Source: Pannonibacter indicus (GTDB taxonomy: Bacteria > Pseudomonadota > Alphaproteobacteria > Rhizobiales > Stappiaceae). From it: a stretch of 64,000 nucleotides of DNA. The stretch spans positions 1-64,000 of the forward strand of contig NZ_LIPT01000010.1 of assembly GCF_001418225.1 (NCBI RefSeq), written 5' to 3'. This document shows, piece by piece, positions 56,783 to 64,000 of this stretch (its first letter is position 1; each line of letters opens with the position of its first letter). The translations under genes and the position numbers were made by a program. The notes under the pieces are model-generated. The model ran no database searches and was not told the DNA's origin. It saw only the letters and a program-made list of their open reading frames with translations.

Positions 56783-56886
56783 GGACGGACAAAGCTCCAG
56801 ATCTGGCCAGCTGCAGACATGATTCGAGAAAAATGTACCAAAGCGTTACACAGGCAGGCAGGCCCTGCCAAGGGAATGCAGTCCTT

Positions 56887-57381
56887 TCAAGGCAGCAAAC
56901 AGCCAGTTTTAATCGCATTTGCCGCCGCTGCCTCGACGGAGGTCTCAAGAGAGGTCAGGAACAGGTAGCGGTTCACCGGCGTATGAAAGAAATAAAGCCG
57001 GCTATCAACCACCGCAAAGATGGCCGGATTGCCTGCCGTCGCGTAGCCTTCCACCAGCGCATAGGCGCCGCAGCCGCCATATTGCGGGGCATAGACCTCC
57101 GGATCGCGCTCGAAGGCAGCCTTGTTGCCCTCGTTGACGAACAGCCACCGCACGCCGCGCCAGGACAATTCGATCCGGCGGTCACCAAGCCGCGGATAGC
57201 CGTCGACAAAAAATGCGACGGGATCATAGCCGCCAATGGCATAGGCTGTGACCGGATCGGCCAGATAGAAATCCGGACGGGCAGACGCTCCGCAGGCACT
57301 GAGCGCAAAGAAAACGGCCGCCATGGCGAATTGCTTGGCTGGAAGCCATAACCTTGTCAGATTCAAGGTAAATTCTGACAT
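56887..57381 (-). CDS. YHS-domain lipoprotein of unknown function
   Basis: A 164-residue exported protein. The N-terminal hydrophobic stretch AMAAVFFALSACG carries a lipobox (LSAC), so lipid anchoring is likely. The body matches the YHS domain: AIGGYDPVAFFVDGYPRLGD, then AAFERDPEVYAPQYGG. In most relatives the motif ends GGYCAYA; here it reads GGCGAYA, so the conserved Cys is displaced by one. YHS domains are linked to metal binding but the role here is unknown. Start at 57381 has AGGA nine bases upstream. GATTC sites lie at 57383 and 57403. Confidence 0.75.
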   Translation of the reverse strand: MSEFTLNLTRLWLPAKQFAMAAVFFALSACGASARPDFYLADPVTAYAIGGYDPVAFFVDGYPRLGDRRIELSWRGVRWLFVNEGNKAAFERDPEVYAPQYGGCGAYALVEGYATAGNPAIFAVVDSRLYFFHTPVNRYLFLTSLETSVEAAAANAIKTGCLLP

Positions 57382-57664
57382 TGATTCGGGTCCTGCTGCC
57401 ATGATTCGAGCGCTTGGTCTTCATACTACGAAATGCCTGTTCCGTTCCAACTGGGACACGTCCGGGGTGAGGCAAAGCGAAAACAGTGACGGGCGGCACG
57501 GACAATGAACCTGGAACTGCAAAGGTGATTGCGCGTTTGTCCGGTATGGCGCCTGCCCCTCTCCCCCGCGCATGCCATGTGCGGCGCAAGCGTCAGGTCA
57601 GGCTTTGAAGAGAGAATAGCTTCAGCCGCATGGCTGTGAATTTCAAGTTTGGAGAAACACCAAG

Positions 57665-58297
57665 ATGGCAGACAGCAAGGCTTCCGGAACCAGCTCCAGC
57701 GAAGGCCGCCCGATCAGCCGGCGCGCGTTGATGGGCTTCATGCTCGGCTCGGTCGCGAGTGCTGCCCTCATGGGCCGCTCAGGGGCCGCTTTGGCCCAGG
57801 GCTCACCTCCGGGCGGCAGCTATAACCAGCAGGAAATTCTGGAAGCCGGCCATCGCTTCTTCGGTGAAATCTCCGGCGGCCTTGCCTCGGTCATCGAGAA
57901 GGCCGTCAGCCAGTATGGCGAGCCCAATGGCTACATTCTGGGCGAAGAAGGGTCTGGTGCGATCGTTGCCGGTGCGCGTTACGGCGAGGGCGACCTCTAC
58001 ACCCGCAATGCTGGCAATCACAAAATCTTCTGGCAGGGCCCGTCGATCGGCTGGGACTTCGGCGGCGACGGCGCCCGTGTCATGATGCTGATCTACAATC
58101 TGCCGGTGGTGGAGGACATTTACCGCCGCTATGTCGGCGTCAATGGCTCGGCCTATCTCGTCGGCGGCTTCGGTATGACGGTGCTTGCCTATAACAACAT
58201 CTATGTCGTGCCCGTACGGGCCGGCGTCGGCGCCCGCCTCGGCGTCAACATGGGCTACCTCAAATTCACCCAGCGCCCGACCTGGAATCCTTTCTGA
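57665..58297 (+). CDS. eipA: Envelope integrity protein EipA (DUF1134)
   Basis: A 210-residue periplasmic protein. The N-terminal ISRRALMGFMLGSVASAALM looks like a twin-arginine or Sec signal, cut near ALA-Q (about 45). The mature part has the DUF1134 pattern: SGGLASVIEKAVSQYGEPNGYILGEEGSGAIVAGARYGEG and FWQGPSIGWDFGGDGARVMMLIYNL. In Brucella EipA is a small beta-barrel needed for envelope integrity and is linked to the cell-cycle network. GGAG lies upstream of the ATG. I saw no CtrA box in its promoter. Confidence 0.9.
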   Translation: MADSKASGTSSSEGRPISRRALMGFMLGSVASAALMGRSGAALAQGSPPGGSYNQQEILEAGHRFFGEISGGLASVIEKAVSQYGEPNGYILGEEGSGAIVAGARYGEGDLYTRNAGNHKIFWQGPSIGWDFGGDGARVMMLIYNLPVVEDIYRRYVGVNGSAYLVGGFGMTVLAYNNIYVVPVRAGVGARLGVNMGYLKFTQRPTWNPF

Positions 58298-58417
58298 TCT
58301 GCGGAAGTTATCTGAACGGCAGCTTTTCAGGGCTGGCCTCTTGGCCTGCCCTTTCTGCTGCGGTATTGATGGAGGTAACTGGCAGCAGAACAGACTTCAG
58401 AACCAGCGAGACGGCGT

Positions 58418-59590
58418 GTGATCGAAGCGGCAATGTATGGACTTCTGGGGTTCCTGGCAGCCAGTCTGCTGGGCCTCGCTGTTCTGTCTGCCGTGTGGAA
58501 CCGCGCCGTGCGCCTGACACGTGAAGCGGTGCTGGCCACCACGCCAACCAGCTATCGCGAGATCATGGCCGCGCGTGACACGCTGCGCGCCGAACATGCC
58601 GTGGAGCTGCGCCGCCTGGAGCGGGAACTTTCAAGGCTCAAGGAAGAATGCACCCGGCTCCGTGCCGAGGCCGGACGCGCACTGCCCGCCCAGCTGGCGC
58701 TGGAGCGCGAGCATCACGCCCAGCTGCGCCAGGACAAGGCGCTGGAGGAGCAGCTTGAGGCCGAACGCCGCGATTCAGCCCGCCTGAAGGACGCCCTCTC
58801 CGAACTGGGCGCCCGTTACTCCGCCCTTCTGGAAAAAACCTTCGAGGCCGAAGCGCCCGAACTAGCCGACACGGCAGATACGGCAGCGCTCGCCACCATC
58901 ACTTCGCTGGAAGCGCAGATTGCCACGATGAAGCGCCAGCTTGAGGCCTTCCGGGGCAGCGCACTCGCCAGCCAGATGGAACCGGATGCCGACGGCAGTG
59001 CATTACGCAAGACGATTGCCCAGCTGGAAGCCCGCCTTCTCGACAGGGAAGCCGATCTGATTGCCGCTCAGGCCGACATTGCGCGCCTGAGCCTGCATCT
59101 GGACATGGCCGGCGCAAAGCCCGAGACGCTGATGACACGGCTCGACAGCGAACTTCAGGCGGCAGAAACGGAGAAAGCCAGGCTGGCGGCCCGCGCGGCA
59201 GCGCAGGAGCGCGCACTCACCCGCGTGCGCGGCGAGAACCTGCGCCTGCGCCGTGAACTGGCGTCCAGCACGACGGTCCAGGATCTTCGCAGCGAGCTTA
59301 AATCCATCACCAAGGCCATGACGGGCGGCACGGCTGCGGCGCCCGCATCGCGGCCAACCTCAGCTCCAGCCCCGGCCGCTCCCCAGCCGGCCAAGACGCG
59401 CAAGAAGGCAGCCGCCAAGCCGGCACAGCCAACGCAGCTCAGCCCGGCTCAGCTTGCCGGCAAGATCGTACGTGCCAGCGCTGCCGCCGCCAGCCAGCAG
59501 CAGGCGGCCCAGGCTGCAACGGCCCCTTCGGCCGTCACGGCAACGCCTGCATCTGCCCCGGCAGACCCGCAAAAGAAGGTCGTCGCCTGA
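58418..59590 (+). CDS. Membrane-anchored coiled-coil protein, unknown function
   Basis: Not recognised. About 390 residues from a GTG start (an ATG lies at 58433). One N-terminal membrane span (about 7-28, YGLLGFLAASLLGLAVLSAVW) is followed by about 260 residues of charged heptads (ELRRLERELSRLKEECTRL; LEREHHAQLRQDKALEEQLE), a coiled coil, then an Ala/Pro/Gln/Lys-rich tail with AKTRKKAAAKPAQPT. It resembles cytoskeletal or division-site scaffolds in shape only. It follows eipA by 120 bp on the same strand and could share its transcript. Confidence 0.75.
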   Translation: MIEAAMYGLLGFLAASLLGLAVLSAVWNRAVRLTREAVLATTPTSYREIMAARDTLRAEHAVELRRLERELSRLKEECTRLRAEAGRALPAQLALEREHHAQLRQDKALEEQLEAERRDSARLKDALSELGARYSALLEKTFEAEAPELADTADTAALATITSLEAQIATMKRQLEAFRGSALASQMEPDADGSALRKTIAQLEARLLDREADLIAAQADIARLSLHLDMAGAKPETLMTRLDSELQAAETEKARLAARAAAQERALTRVRGENLRLRRELASSTTVQDLRSELKSITKAMTGGTAAAPASRPTSAPAPAAPQPAKTRKKAAAKPAQPTQLSPAQLAGKIVRASAAAASQQQAAQAATAPSAVTATPASAPADPQKKVVA

Positions 59591-59729
59591 GGTACAGCTG
59601 AGGCAACTTGGCTCAGGCCTGCCTTGCTGTTGACGTCTGGAAACTGACTTCCCCGGATGAAACACGCCAAAGCCCAAACGCAGCGCGTAACGCTGTGTAG
59701 TCTCATATCCGTCATGTGAGGGAAGAGCT

Positions 59730-59804
59730 TGGTACTCCCAAGGGGAATCGAACCCCTGTTTCCGCCGTGAGAGGGCGGCGTCCTGACCGCTAGACGATGG
59801 GAGC
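59730..59804 (-). tRNA. tRNA-Glu (anticodon CTC)
   Basis: Read on the minus strand: acceptor GCTCCCA pairs with TGGGAGT (G-U at 1-72), D arm TCGTCTAGCGGTCAGGA, anticodon stem CCGCC/GGCGG with loop CTCTCAC giving anticodon CTC (codon GAG), T arm AGGGGTTCGATTCCCCT, and an encoded CCA end (59730-59732). All cloverleaf elements are present. Confidence 0.96.
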
Positions 59805-59919
59805 GCCAGCAGCAACCGTGCTGCGAGGCCGCTCATATAGGCTCAACAGCGGAGCCATGCAAGGGCAAAGTTCTGATCCGCCGGGGAAAACACCTTCCCC
59901 GGCTGCCGGACCGGAGCAT

Positions 59920-60297
59920 TCACTCCGCCAGCAGCTTCGTGCGGCCCAGGATTTCGCCAGATGAGGCGTCCAGATGCACCAGCTGGGGCGCGCCCTCCTG
60001 CCGCACCAGCAGGATGAGGCGACCATCCGCCCCCGGCGAAAGGCCCAGCACCTCGGCCCCTGCCCCCAGTTTCACCATCTCCGGCAGGGCAACGCCGCTG
60101 TTTTCCTTGCCCACGGAATTGACCTTGTACACGATTACTGCGAAGAGAGCGGCAAATCCGGCGAACATGATCAGCGTGGAGCCCGCCATGAGGCGGCGCA
60201 GGCGCGTCTGAACCCGCAGCACGGCGGGGTCCAGAGGAGCTTCCTCCTCATGTGTGCTGGTCTCCACATCCCGGTCTTTGAAGGCGGAATTGGTCAT
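59920..60297 (-). CDS. Small membrane protein divergent from rluD (DUF6476-like)
   Basis: A 125-residue protein: acidic cytoplasmic N-terminus, one membrane span at about 38-60 (GSTLIMFAGFAALFAVIVYKV), and a periplasmic beta-rich tail with VLGLSPGADGRLILLVRQEG and HLDASSGEILGR. Resembles small proteins often found beside rluD in alphaproteobacteria (DUF6476), though I could not check. Its ATG at 60297 overlaps the rluD ATG on the other strand within CATG; GAGGAG lies ten bases upstream. Confidence 0.75.
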   Translation of the reverse strand: MTNSAFKDRDVETSTHEEEAPLDPAVLRVQTRLRRLMAGSTLIMFAGFAALFAVIVYKVNSVGKENSGVALPEMVKLGAGAEVLGLSPGADGRLILLVRQEGAPQLVHLDASSGEILGRTKLLAE

Positions 60298-61321
60298 GAA
60301 CGATACTTCTCCTCAGGCGCCGCAGGGGCTGGATGGGGCATCCGGCTTTATCGCTTCTGAAGAAGATGCAGGCAAGCGCCTCGATGCCGTCATGGCCGCG
60401 AAGCTGGAAGGCCTCAGCCGCAACCGGGTACAGGCCCTTATCAAGGGCGGTGAGGTGCAGGTCAACGGCAAGACCGTCGAAGAGCCCAAGCACAAGGTGC
60501 AGGAGGGCGACCGCCTGAGCCTGACCATGCCTGAGCCGGAGGATCCCGAGCCACAGGGCGAGGACATCCCGCTCGACATCGTCTACGAGGATGATGCCCT
60601 CATCGTCATCGACAAGCCGGCGGGTCTCGTCGTGCATCCAGGGGCGGGCAACTGGACCGGCACGCTGGTGAACGCACTGATTGCCCATTGCGGCGACAGC
60701 CTGTCGGGCATCGGCGGCGTCAAGCGCCCCGGCATCGTCCACCGCCTCGACAAGGACACATCGGGACTTCTGGTTGTCGCCAAGACCGATAGTGCCCATC
60801 AGGGCCTGTCGGAGCAGTTTGCCGACCATGGCCGCACCGGGCCGCTGGAGCGCGCCTATCTGGCCCTGGTCTGGGGCGGACCAGGTGCCCTGCGCGGCAC
60901 CATCGAAGCCAATCTGGCCCGTTCGGAAAGCAACCGTCAGAAGATGACCGTGGTGCGCAAGGGCGGCCGTGAGGCCATCACCCACTGGCAGGTGATCGAG
61001 CGCTTCGGCCCGGTGGATCAGCCGCCGCTGGCCTCGCTGATGGAATGCCGGCTGGAGACGGGCCGCACCCACCAGATACGTGTGCACATGGCCCATATCG
61101 GCCTGCCGCTCATTGGCGATCAGGTTTACGGCGCCGGTTTCAAGACCAAGGCGAACCCGCTTCCCGAGCCCCTGCGCAGCGCTGTCGTTGAGTTTCCCCG
61201 TCAGGCGCTGCACGCCGGCGTCCTTGCCTTCGAACATCCGGTCAATGGCGAAACGCTGTATTTTGAAAGCGAGATCCCCGAGGATTTCGCCGCGCTTCTT
61301 GAAGCATTACGAAAATTTTAG
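60296..61321 (+). CDS. rluD: RluA-family pseudouridine synthase, RluD-like
   Basis: Converts uridines of 23S rRNA (helix 69 region in RluD) to pseudouridine. 341 residues: S4 RNA-binding domain at about 20-80 (AGKRLDAVMAAKLEGLSRNRVQALIKGG), then the synthase fold with catalytic Asp in HRLDKDTSGLLVVAK and RTHQIRVHMAHIGLPLIGD. Start at 60296 gives the normal N-terminus; an in-frame upstream ATG at 60254 would extend into the divergent gene. RluA or RluC specificity cannot be fully excluded. Confidence 0.92.
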   Translation: MNDTSPQAPQGLDGASGFIASEEDAGKRLDAVMAAKLEGLSRNRVQALIKGGEVQVNGKTVEEPKHKVQEGDRLSLTMPEPEDPEPQGEDIPLDIVYEDDALIVIDKPAGLVVHPGAGNWTGTLVNALIAHCGDSLSGIGGVKRPGIVHRLDKDTSGLLVVAKTDSAHQGLSEQFADHGRTGPLERAYLALVWGGPGALRGTIEANLARSESNRQKMTVVRKGGREAITHWQVIERFGPVDQPPLASLMECRLETGRTHQIRVHMAHIGLPLIGDQVYGAGFKTKANPLPEPLRSAVVEFPRQALHAGVLAFEHPVNGETLYFESEIPEDFAALLEALRKF

Positions 61322-61425
61322 GTCTCAGCCCCTTTACGGTCCTGTTTTCGGCAAGATCTTCCTTATATCTTGAGCCTGAGGGTGATCCAGGAACGGATGC
61401 CACATTGAAGCGTTTGCCCTGAGCA

Positions 61426-61444
61426 GCAGCACAAGCGGTGCTGC
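61426..61444 (+). other. Hairpin in the rpoH leader
   Basis: GCAGCAC (61426-61432) pairs perfectly with GTGCTGC (61438-61444), loop AAGCG, about 50 bases before the rpoH start codon. It could end the rluD transcript or be part of the rpoH leader; no T-run follows. Confidence 0.35.
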
Positions 61445-61495
61445 CAGACGTCCGGTAGGGGAACGCAGAAGGTTTTAGGAAAGGGGGCGCATTTC

Positions 61496-62386
61496 ATGGC
61501 CCAGAACATTCCGGTGCTGACGGCAGGCGAAGGCGGCCTCAGCCGCTATCTCGACGAAATCCGCCGGTTCCCCATGCTGGAACCGCAGGAAGAATACATG
61601 CTCGCCAAGCGCTACCGCGAGCATGAAGACCCTGCTGCCGCCGAAAAGCTCGTAACCTCACACCTGCGTCTCGTCGCCAAGATTGCCATGGGCTACCGTG
61701 GCTATGGCCTGCCGCTCGGCGAAGTCATATCCGAAGGCAACGTTGGCCTGATGCAGGCCGTCAAGCGCTTCGAGCCCGAAAAAGGCTTCCGCCTCGCCAC
61801 CTATGCCATGTGGTGGATCAAGGCCGCGATCCAGGAATATATCCTGCGGTCCTGGTCGCTGGTGAAAATGGGCACCACCGCCAATCAGAAGCGCCTGTTC
61901 TTCAACCTGCGCCGCCTCAAGGGCCGTATCCAGGCGCTGGACGAAGGTGATCTGAAGCCGGATCAGGTGCAGGCCATCGCCACCAAGCTGGGCGTGCCGG
62001 AAGAAGACGTGATCTCCATGAACCGCCGTCTGGCCGGTGACGCCTCGCTGAACGCGCCGATCCGGGCTGCGGAAGCCGATTCCGGCGAATGGCAGGACTG
62101 GCTGGTGGACGAAAGCGAAAGCCAGGAGACAATCCTCGCCGACCAGGAAGAACTGGACATGCGCCGCAAGCTGCTGGGCAATGCCATGTCGGTTCTCAAT
62201 GACCGCGAGCGCCGCATCTTCGAGGCCCGCCGCCTGTCGGAAGAACCGATCACGCTGGAAGACCTCTCCACCGAGTTCGGCGTGAGCCGCGAGCGCGTGC
62301 GCCAGATCGAGGTGCGCGCCTTTGAGAAGGTGCAGAAGGCGGTGCAGAAGAGCGCCCGCGAAATGGAGACGGCAGCTCTGGCCTGA
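61496..62386 (+). CDS. rpoH: Heat-shock sigma factor
   Basis: Sigma-32 type factor of 296 residues directing RNA polymerase to heat-shock promoters. Region 2 with NVGLMQAVKRFEPEKGFRLATYAMWWIKAAIQEYI, then the RpoH box QKRLFFNLRRLK (diagnostic), and region 4 helix-turn-helix LEDLSTEFGVSRERVRQIE. The start follows GGAAAGGGGG, a strong ribosome site. A perfect 7-bp hairpin lies in the leader. Many relatives encode two rpoH paralogues; only one is in this window. Confidence 0.96.
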   Translation: MAQNIPVLTAGEGGLSRYLDEIRRFPMLEPQEEYMLAKRYREHEDPAAAEKLVTSHLRLVAKIAMGYRGYGLPLGEVISEGNVGLMQAVKRFEPEKGFRLATYAMWWIKAAIQEYILRSWSLVKMGTTANQKRLFFNLRRLKGRIQALDEGDLKPDQVQAIATKLGVPEEDVISMNRRLAGDASLNAPIRAAEADSGEWQDWLVDESESQETILADQEELDMRRKLLGNAMSVLNDRERRIFEARRLSEEPITLEDLSTEFGVSRERVRQIEVRAFEKVQKAVQKSAREMETAALA

Positions 62387-62415
62387 TCCATTTCCAGCAT
62401 CAATGGCATTTGATG

Positions 62416-62446
62416 AAACGGGACTCGCACTTGCGTCCCGTTTTTT
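62416..62446 (+). terminator. Rho-independent terminator of rpoH
   Basis: AAACGGGAC (62416-62424) pairs perfectly with GTCCCGTTT (62435-62443), loop 10 bases, then TTT GCTTTT. Very strong. Confidence 0.93.
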
Positions 62447-62506
62447 GCTTTTCTAACGTGGCAGACTGCGGCTGGACGCGCCGCAAAGGGTGGAGGCTGC
62501 ATCAGC

Positions 62507-64000
62507 GTGGGGTTTGGGCACTTTATGGGCAAGCGGGCGCGGGTTGCGCTCGTCACGTTGGCGGCATTGGCCAGCCTTGCAGGTATTCGTGCCATCGACC
62601 CGCCGTTTCTGCAGGCCGTGCGCGAACTGAGCTTCGATTATTATCAGCGGCTGGCCCCTCGCGGCTATCAGGACAGCCCGGTGCGGGTGGTGGATATCGA
62701 CGATGCCTCTCTGGCACTCTACGGCCAATGGCCCTGGCCACGGGACCGGATGGCGGAAATCGTCAACACGCTCAACAGCATGGGTGCCGCCGCCATCGCC
62801 TTCGACGTGATCTTTGCCGAAGCCGACCGTTCGTCGCCGCGTCAGCTTGCCCTCAGCCTGCCGGAAAGCTCCATTGCCGCCTCGCCGGATCTGAAGGCCG
62901 CGCTCAAATCGCTGCCGGATACGGATGAGCTGTTTGCGCAGGCCCTCGCAGAAGCCCCCTCCATCCTGGGCTTCGCAATTTTGCCTTCCGCCACACCGCA
63001 GCAGCCGCAACTGAAGGCCGGCATGGCGCATGTAGGCCCCTCCCCCGCCGGCCTGCTCGCACCCTATGCCTCGGCTCTTGGCGCCATTCTTCCGTTGCAG
63101 GAGGCTGCGAGCGGCACCGGCAGCGTGTCGCTGAGCGCCGATGATACGGGCGGCATCGTCCGCCGCATTCCGCTGCTGGTGACTGACGGGACCGAAGTCT
63201 TCCCCAGCCTGGCGGTGGAGGCCCTTCGCGTGGCGCAAGGGGCAACCGGACTGATCACACGGGCGGATGAAACCGGCAAGGGCGGCGGGGCGATCAACGG
63301 GATCAGAGTGGGCAGCTTCTCGGTTCCGGTGACTGAAACCGGCGAGTTCTGGGTTTATTACGACTGGAACCGGCCCGAGCGCTATGTCTCCGTCGCCGAC
63401 CTTCTCGACCCGCAGAAGCGTCCAAAGGTGCAGCCGCTGATCGATGGCCAGATCATTTTCATCGGCACCTCTGCCGCCGGTCTGTTTGATATCCGCTCCA
63501 CGCCCCTTGGCGAGCAGGTGCCGGGCGTCTCGATCCACGCACAGGCTACAGAGCAGATCATCTCCGGCAACTTCCTCTCCCGGCCGGACTGGGCGGAGGG
63601 TGCGGAAATCATTGCCGTTCTGCTCGCCGGCCTCGTCCTTGTCGTGCTTCTGCCGCTGACCGGCGGGCTCATCACCGGCGCTGCTGCCGTTTGTCTCACC
63701 GTCCTGATGTTCGGCGGCTCCCTGCTGCTTTTCGTCCAGAACGGCCTTCTGATCGACGGGCTCTATCCCTCGATCACCGCCTTCGTCGTCTTCGCCATCG
63801 GCACCTCCATGCTCTATGTGATGACGGACCGGGAGAAACGCTTCGTGCGCCAGGCCTTCAGCCAGTATCTCTCGCCGGAGCTGGTCAGCCAGCTGGAACA
63901 GCAGCCGGACCAGCTGGTTCTGGGCGGGGAGCTGAGGCCCATGACCATCCTCTTCATGGATGTGCGCGGCTTTACCCCCATTTCCGAACAGCTGACGCCG
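62507..64000 (+). CDS. CHASE2-domain adenylate/guanylate cyclase, 3' end missing
   Basis: Open to the right edge, at least 498 codons. One N-terminal membrane span, then a periplasmic CHASE2 sensor (about 30-330; VRVVDIDDASLALYGQWPWPRD and PGVSIHAQATEQIISGNFL are typical), three membrane spans (about 365-440), and the beginning of a class III cyclase domain (TILFMDVRGFTPISEQ) where the window stops. The Asp in FMDVRGF is the first metal ligand. Start taken as GTG 62507 with GGAGG ten bases upstream; ATG 62525 is the alternative. The product would make cAMP or cGMP in response to an unknown periplasmic cue. Confidence 0.88.
   Translation, partial: MGFGHFMGKRARVALVTLAALASLAGIRAIDPPFLQAVRELSFDYYQRLAPRGYQDSPVRVVDIDDASLALYGQWPWPRDRMAEIVNTLNSMGAAAIAFDVIFAEADRSSPRQLALSLPESSIAASPDLKAALKSLPDTDELFAQALAEAPSILGFAILPSATPQQPQLKAGMAHVGPSPAGLLAPYASALGAILPLQEAASGTGSVSLSADDTGGIVRRIPLLVTDGTEVFPSLAVEALRVAQGATGLITRADETGKGGGAINGIRVGSFSVPVTETGEFWVYYDWNRPERYVSVADLLDPQKRPKVQPLIDGQIIFIGTSAAGLFDIRSTPLGEQVPGVSIHAQATEQIISGNFLSRPDWAEGAEIIAVLLAGLVLVVLLPLTGGLITGAAAVCLTVLMFGGSLLLFVQNGLLIDGLYPSITAFVVFAIGTSMLYVMTDREKRFVRQAFSQYLSPELVSQLEQQPDQLVLGGELRPMTILFMDVRGFTPISEQLTP

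Noticed and set aside
61368-61403. Sigma-32-like promoter (CTTGAG...) before rpoH
   Set aside because: Only the -35-like half matches; no convincing -10 at the right spacing.

Overview
The window is GC-rich, gene-dense DNA from an alphaproteobacterium, most likely a member of the Hyphomicrobiales (Rhizobiales). The evidence is the ChpT-CtrA cell-cycle pair, GANTC sites packed upstream of ctrA, an EipA (DUF1134) envelope protein, DUF2336, a rhizobial-type glpSTPQV glycerol transporter and a Zur box of alphaproteobacterial type. Family or genus cannot be fixed from the sequence alone. I see no phage, insertion sequence with transposase, CRISPR array or rRNA. It reads as core chromosome with transport-rich stretches.

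Layout. 0.3-10.6 kb: a complete glycerol locus, glpD-glpS-glpT-glpP-glpQ-DUF2160-glpV-glpK on the minus strand, with the divergent repressor gene glpR. 10.8-13.1 kb: rpe-gph facing a glyoxylate/hydroxypyruvate-type reductase, around phosphoglycolate and glyoxylate salvage. 13.2-15.3 kb: an MHYT-GGDEF-EAL signalling protein whose GGDEF motif is degenerate. 15.3-19.0 kb: an AT-rich control region and a choline/betaine ABC operon. 19.0-23.4 kb: a TroA/Mnt-type metal ABC transporter interrupted by a palindromic mobile-type repeat. 23.5-24.9 kb: fumC. 25.0-30.9 kb: a giant glycine-rich autotransporter. 31.1-32.3 kb: an AztD-like zinc metallochaperone behind a near-perfect Zur box, followed by a second copy of the palindromic repeat. 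32.6-36.3 kb: tex and a RecD-like helicase. 36.5-41.8 kb: a dppABCDF dipeptide transporter. 42.3-44.8 kb: a large MscS-type channel.

45.0-56.8 kb is a cell-cycle and motility block: DUF2336, fliJ, fliI, ctrA, a Tat-exported metallo-beta-lactamase-fold protein, then cheR, cheB, cheY, cheW, cheA and chpT. ChpT normally passes phosphate to CtrA, and CtrA controls flagellar genes in related bacteria, so regulator, regulated genes and chemotaxis core sit together. 56.9-64.0 kb: a YHS lipoprotein, eipA, a coiled-coil membrane protein, tRNA-Glu(CTC), rluD, rpoH and the 5' part of a CHASE2-adenylate cyclase that runs off the right edge.

The most notable observations are: (1) the two glycerol-transporter ATPases GlpS and GlpT carry complementary degenerate motifs that would fall in the same composite ATP site; (2) a roughly 150-bp inverted-repeat element is present twice, once inside the metal-transporter operon; (3) aztD is an orphan under an apparent Zur box; (4) the ctrA control region combines four GANTC sites, a TTAACCAT box and an attenuator-like fold; (5) a strong promoter with a palindrome at the predicted start site precedes the choline operon. 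All functions are assigned by reading motifs; no database search was run.
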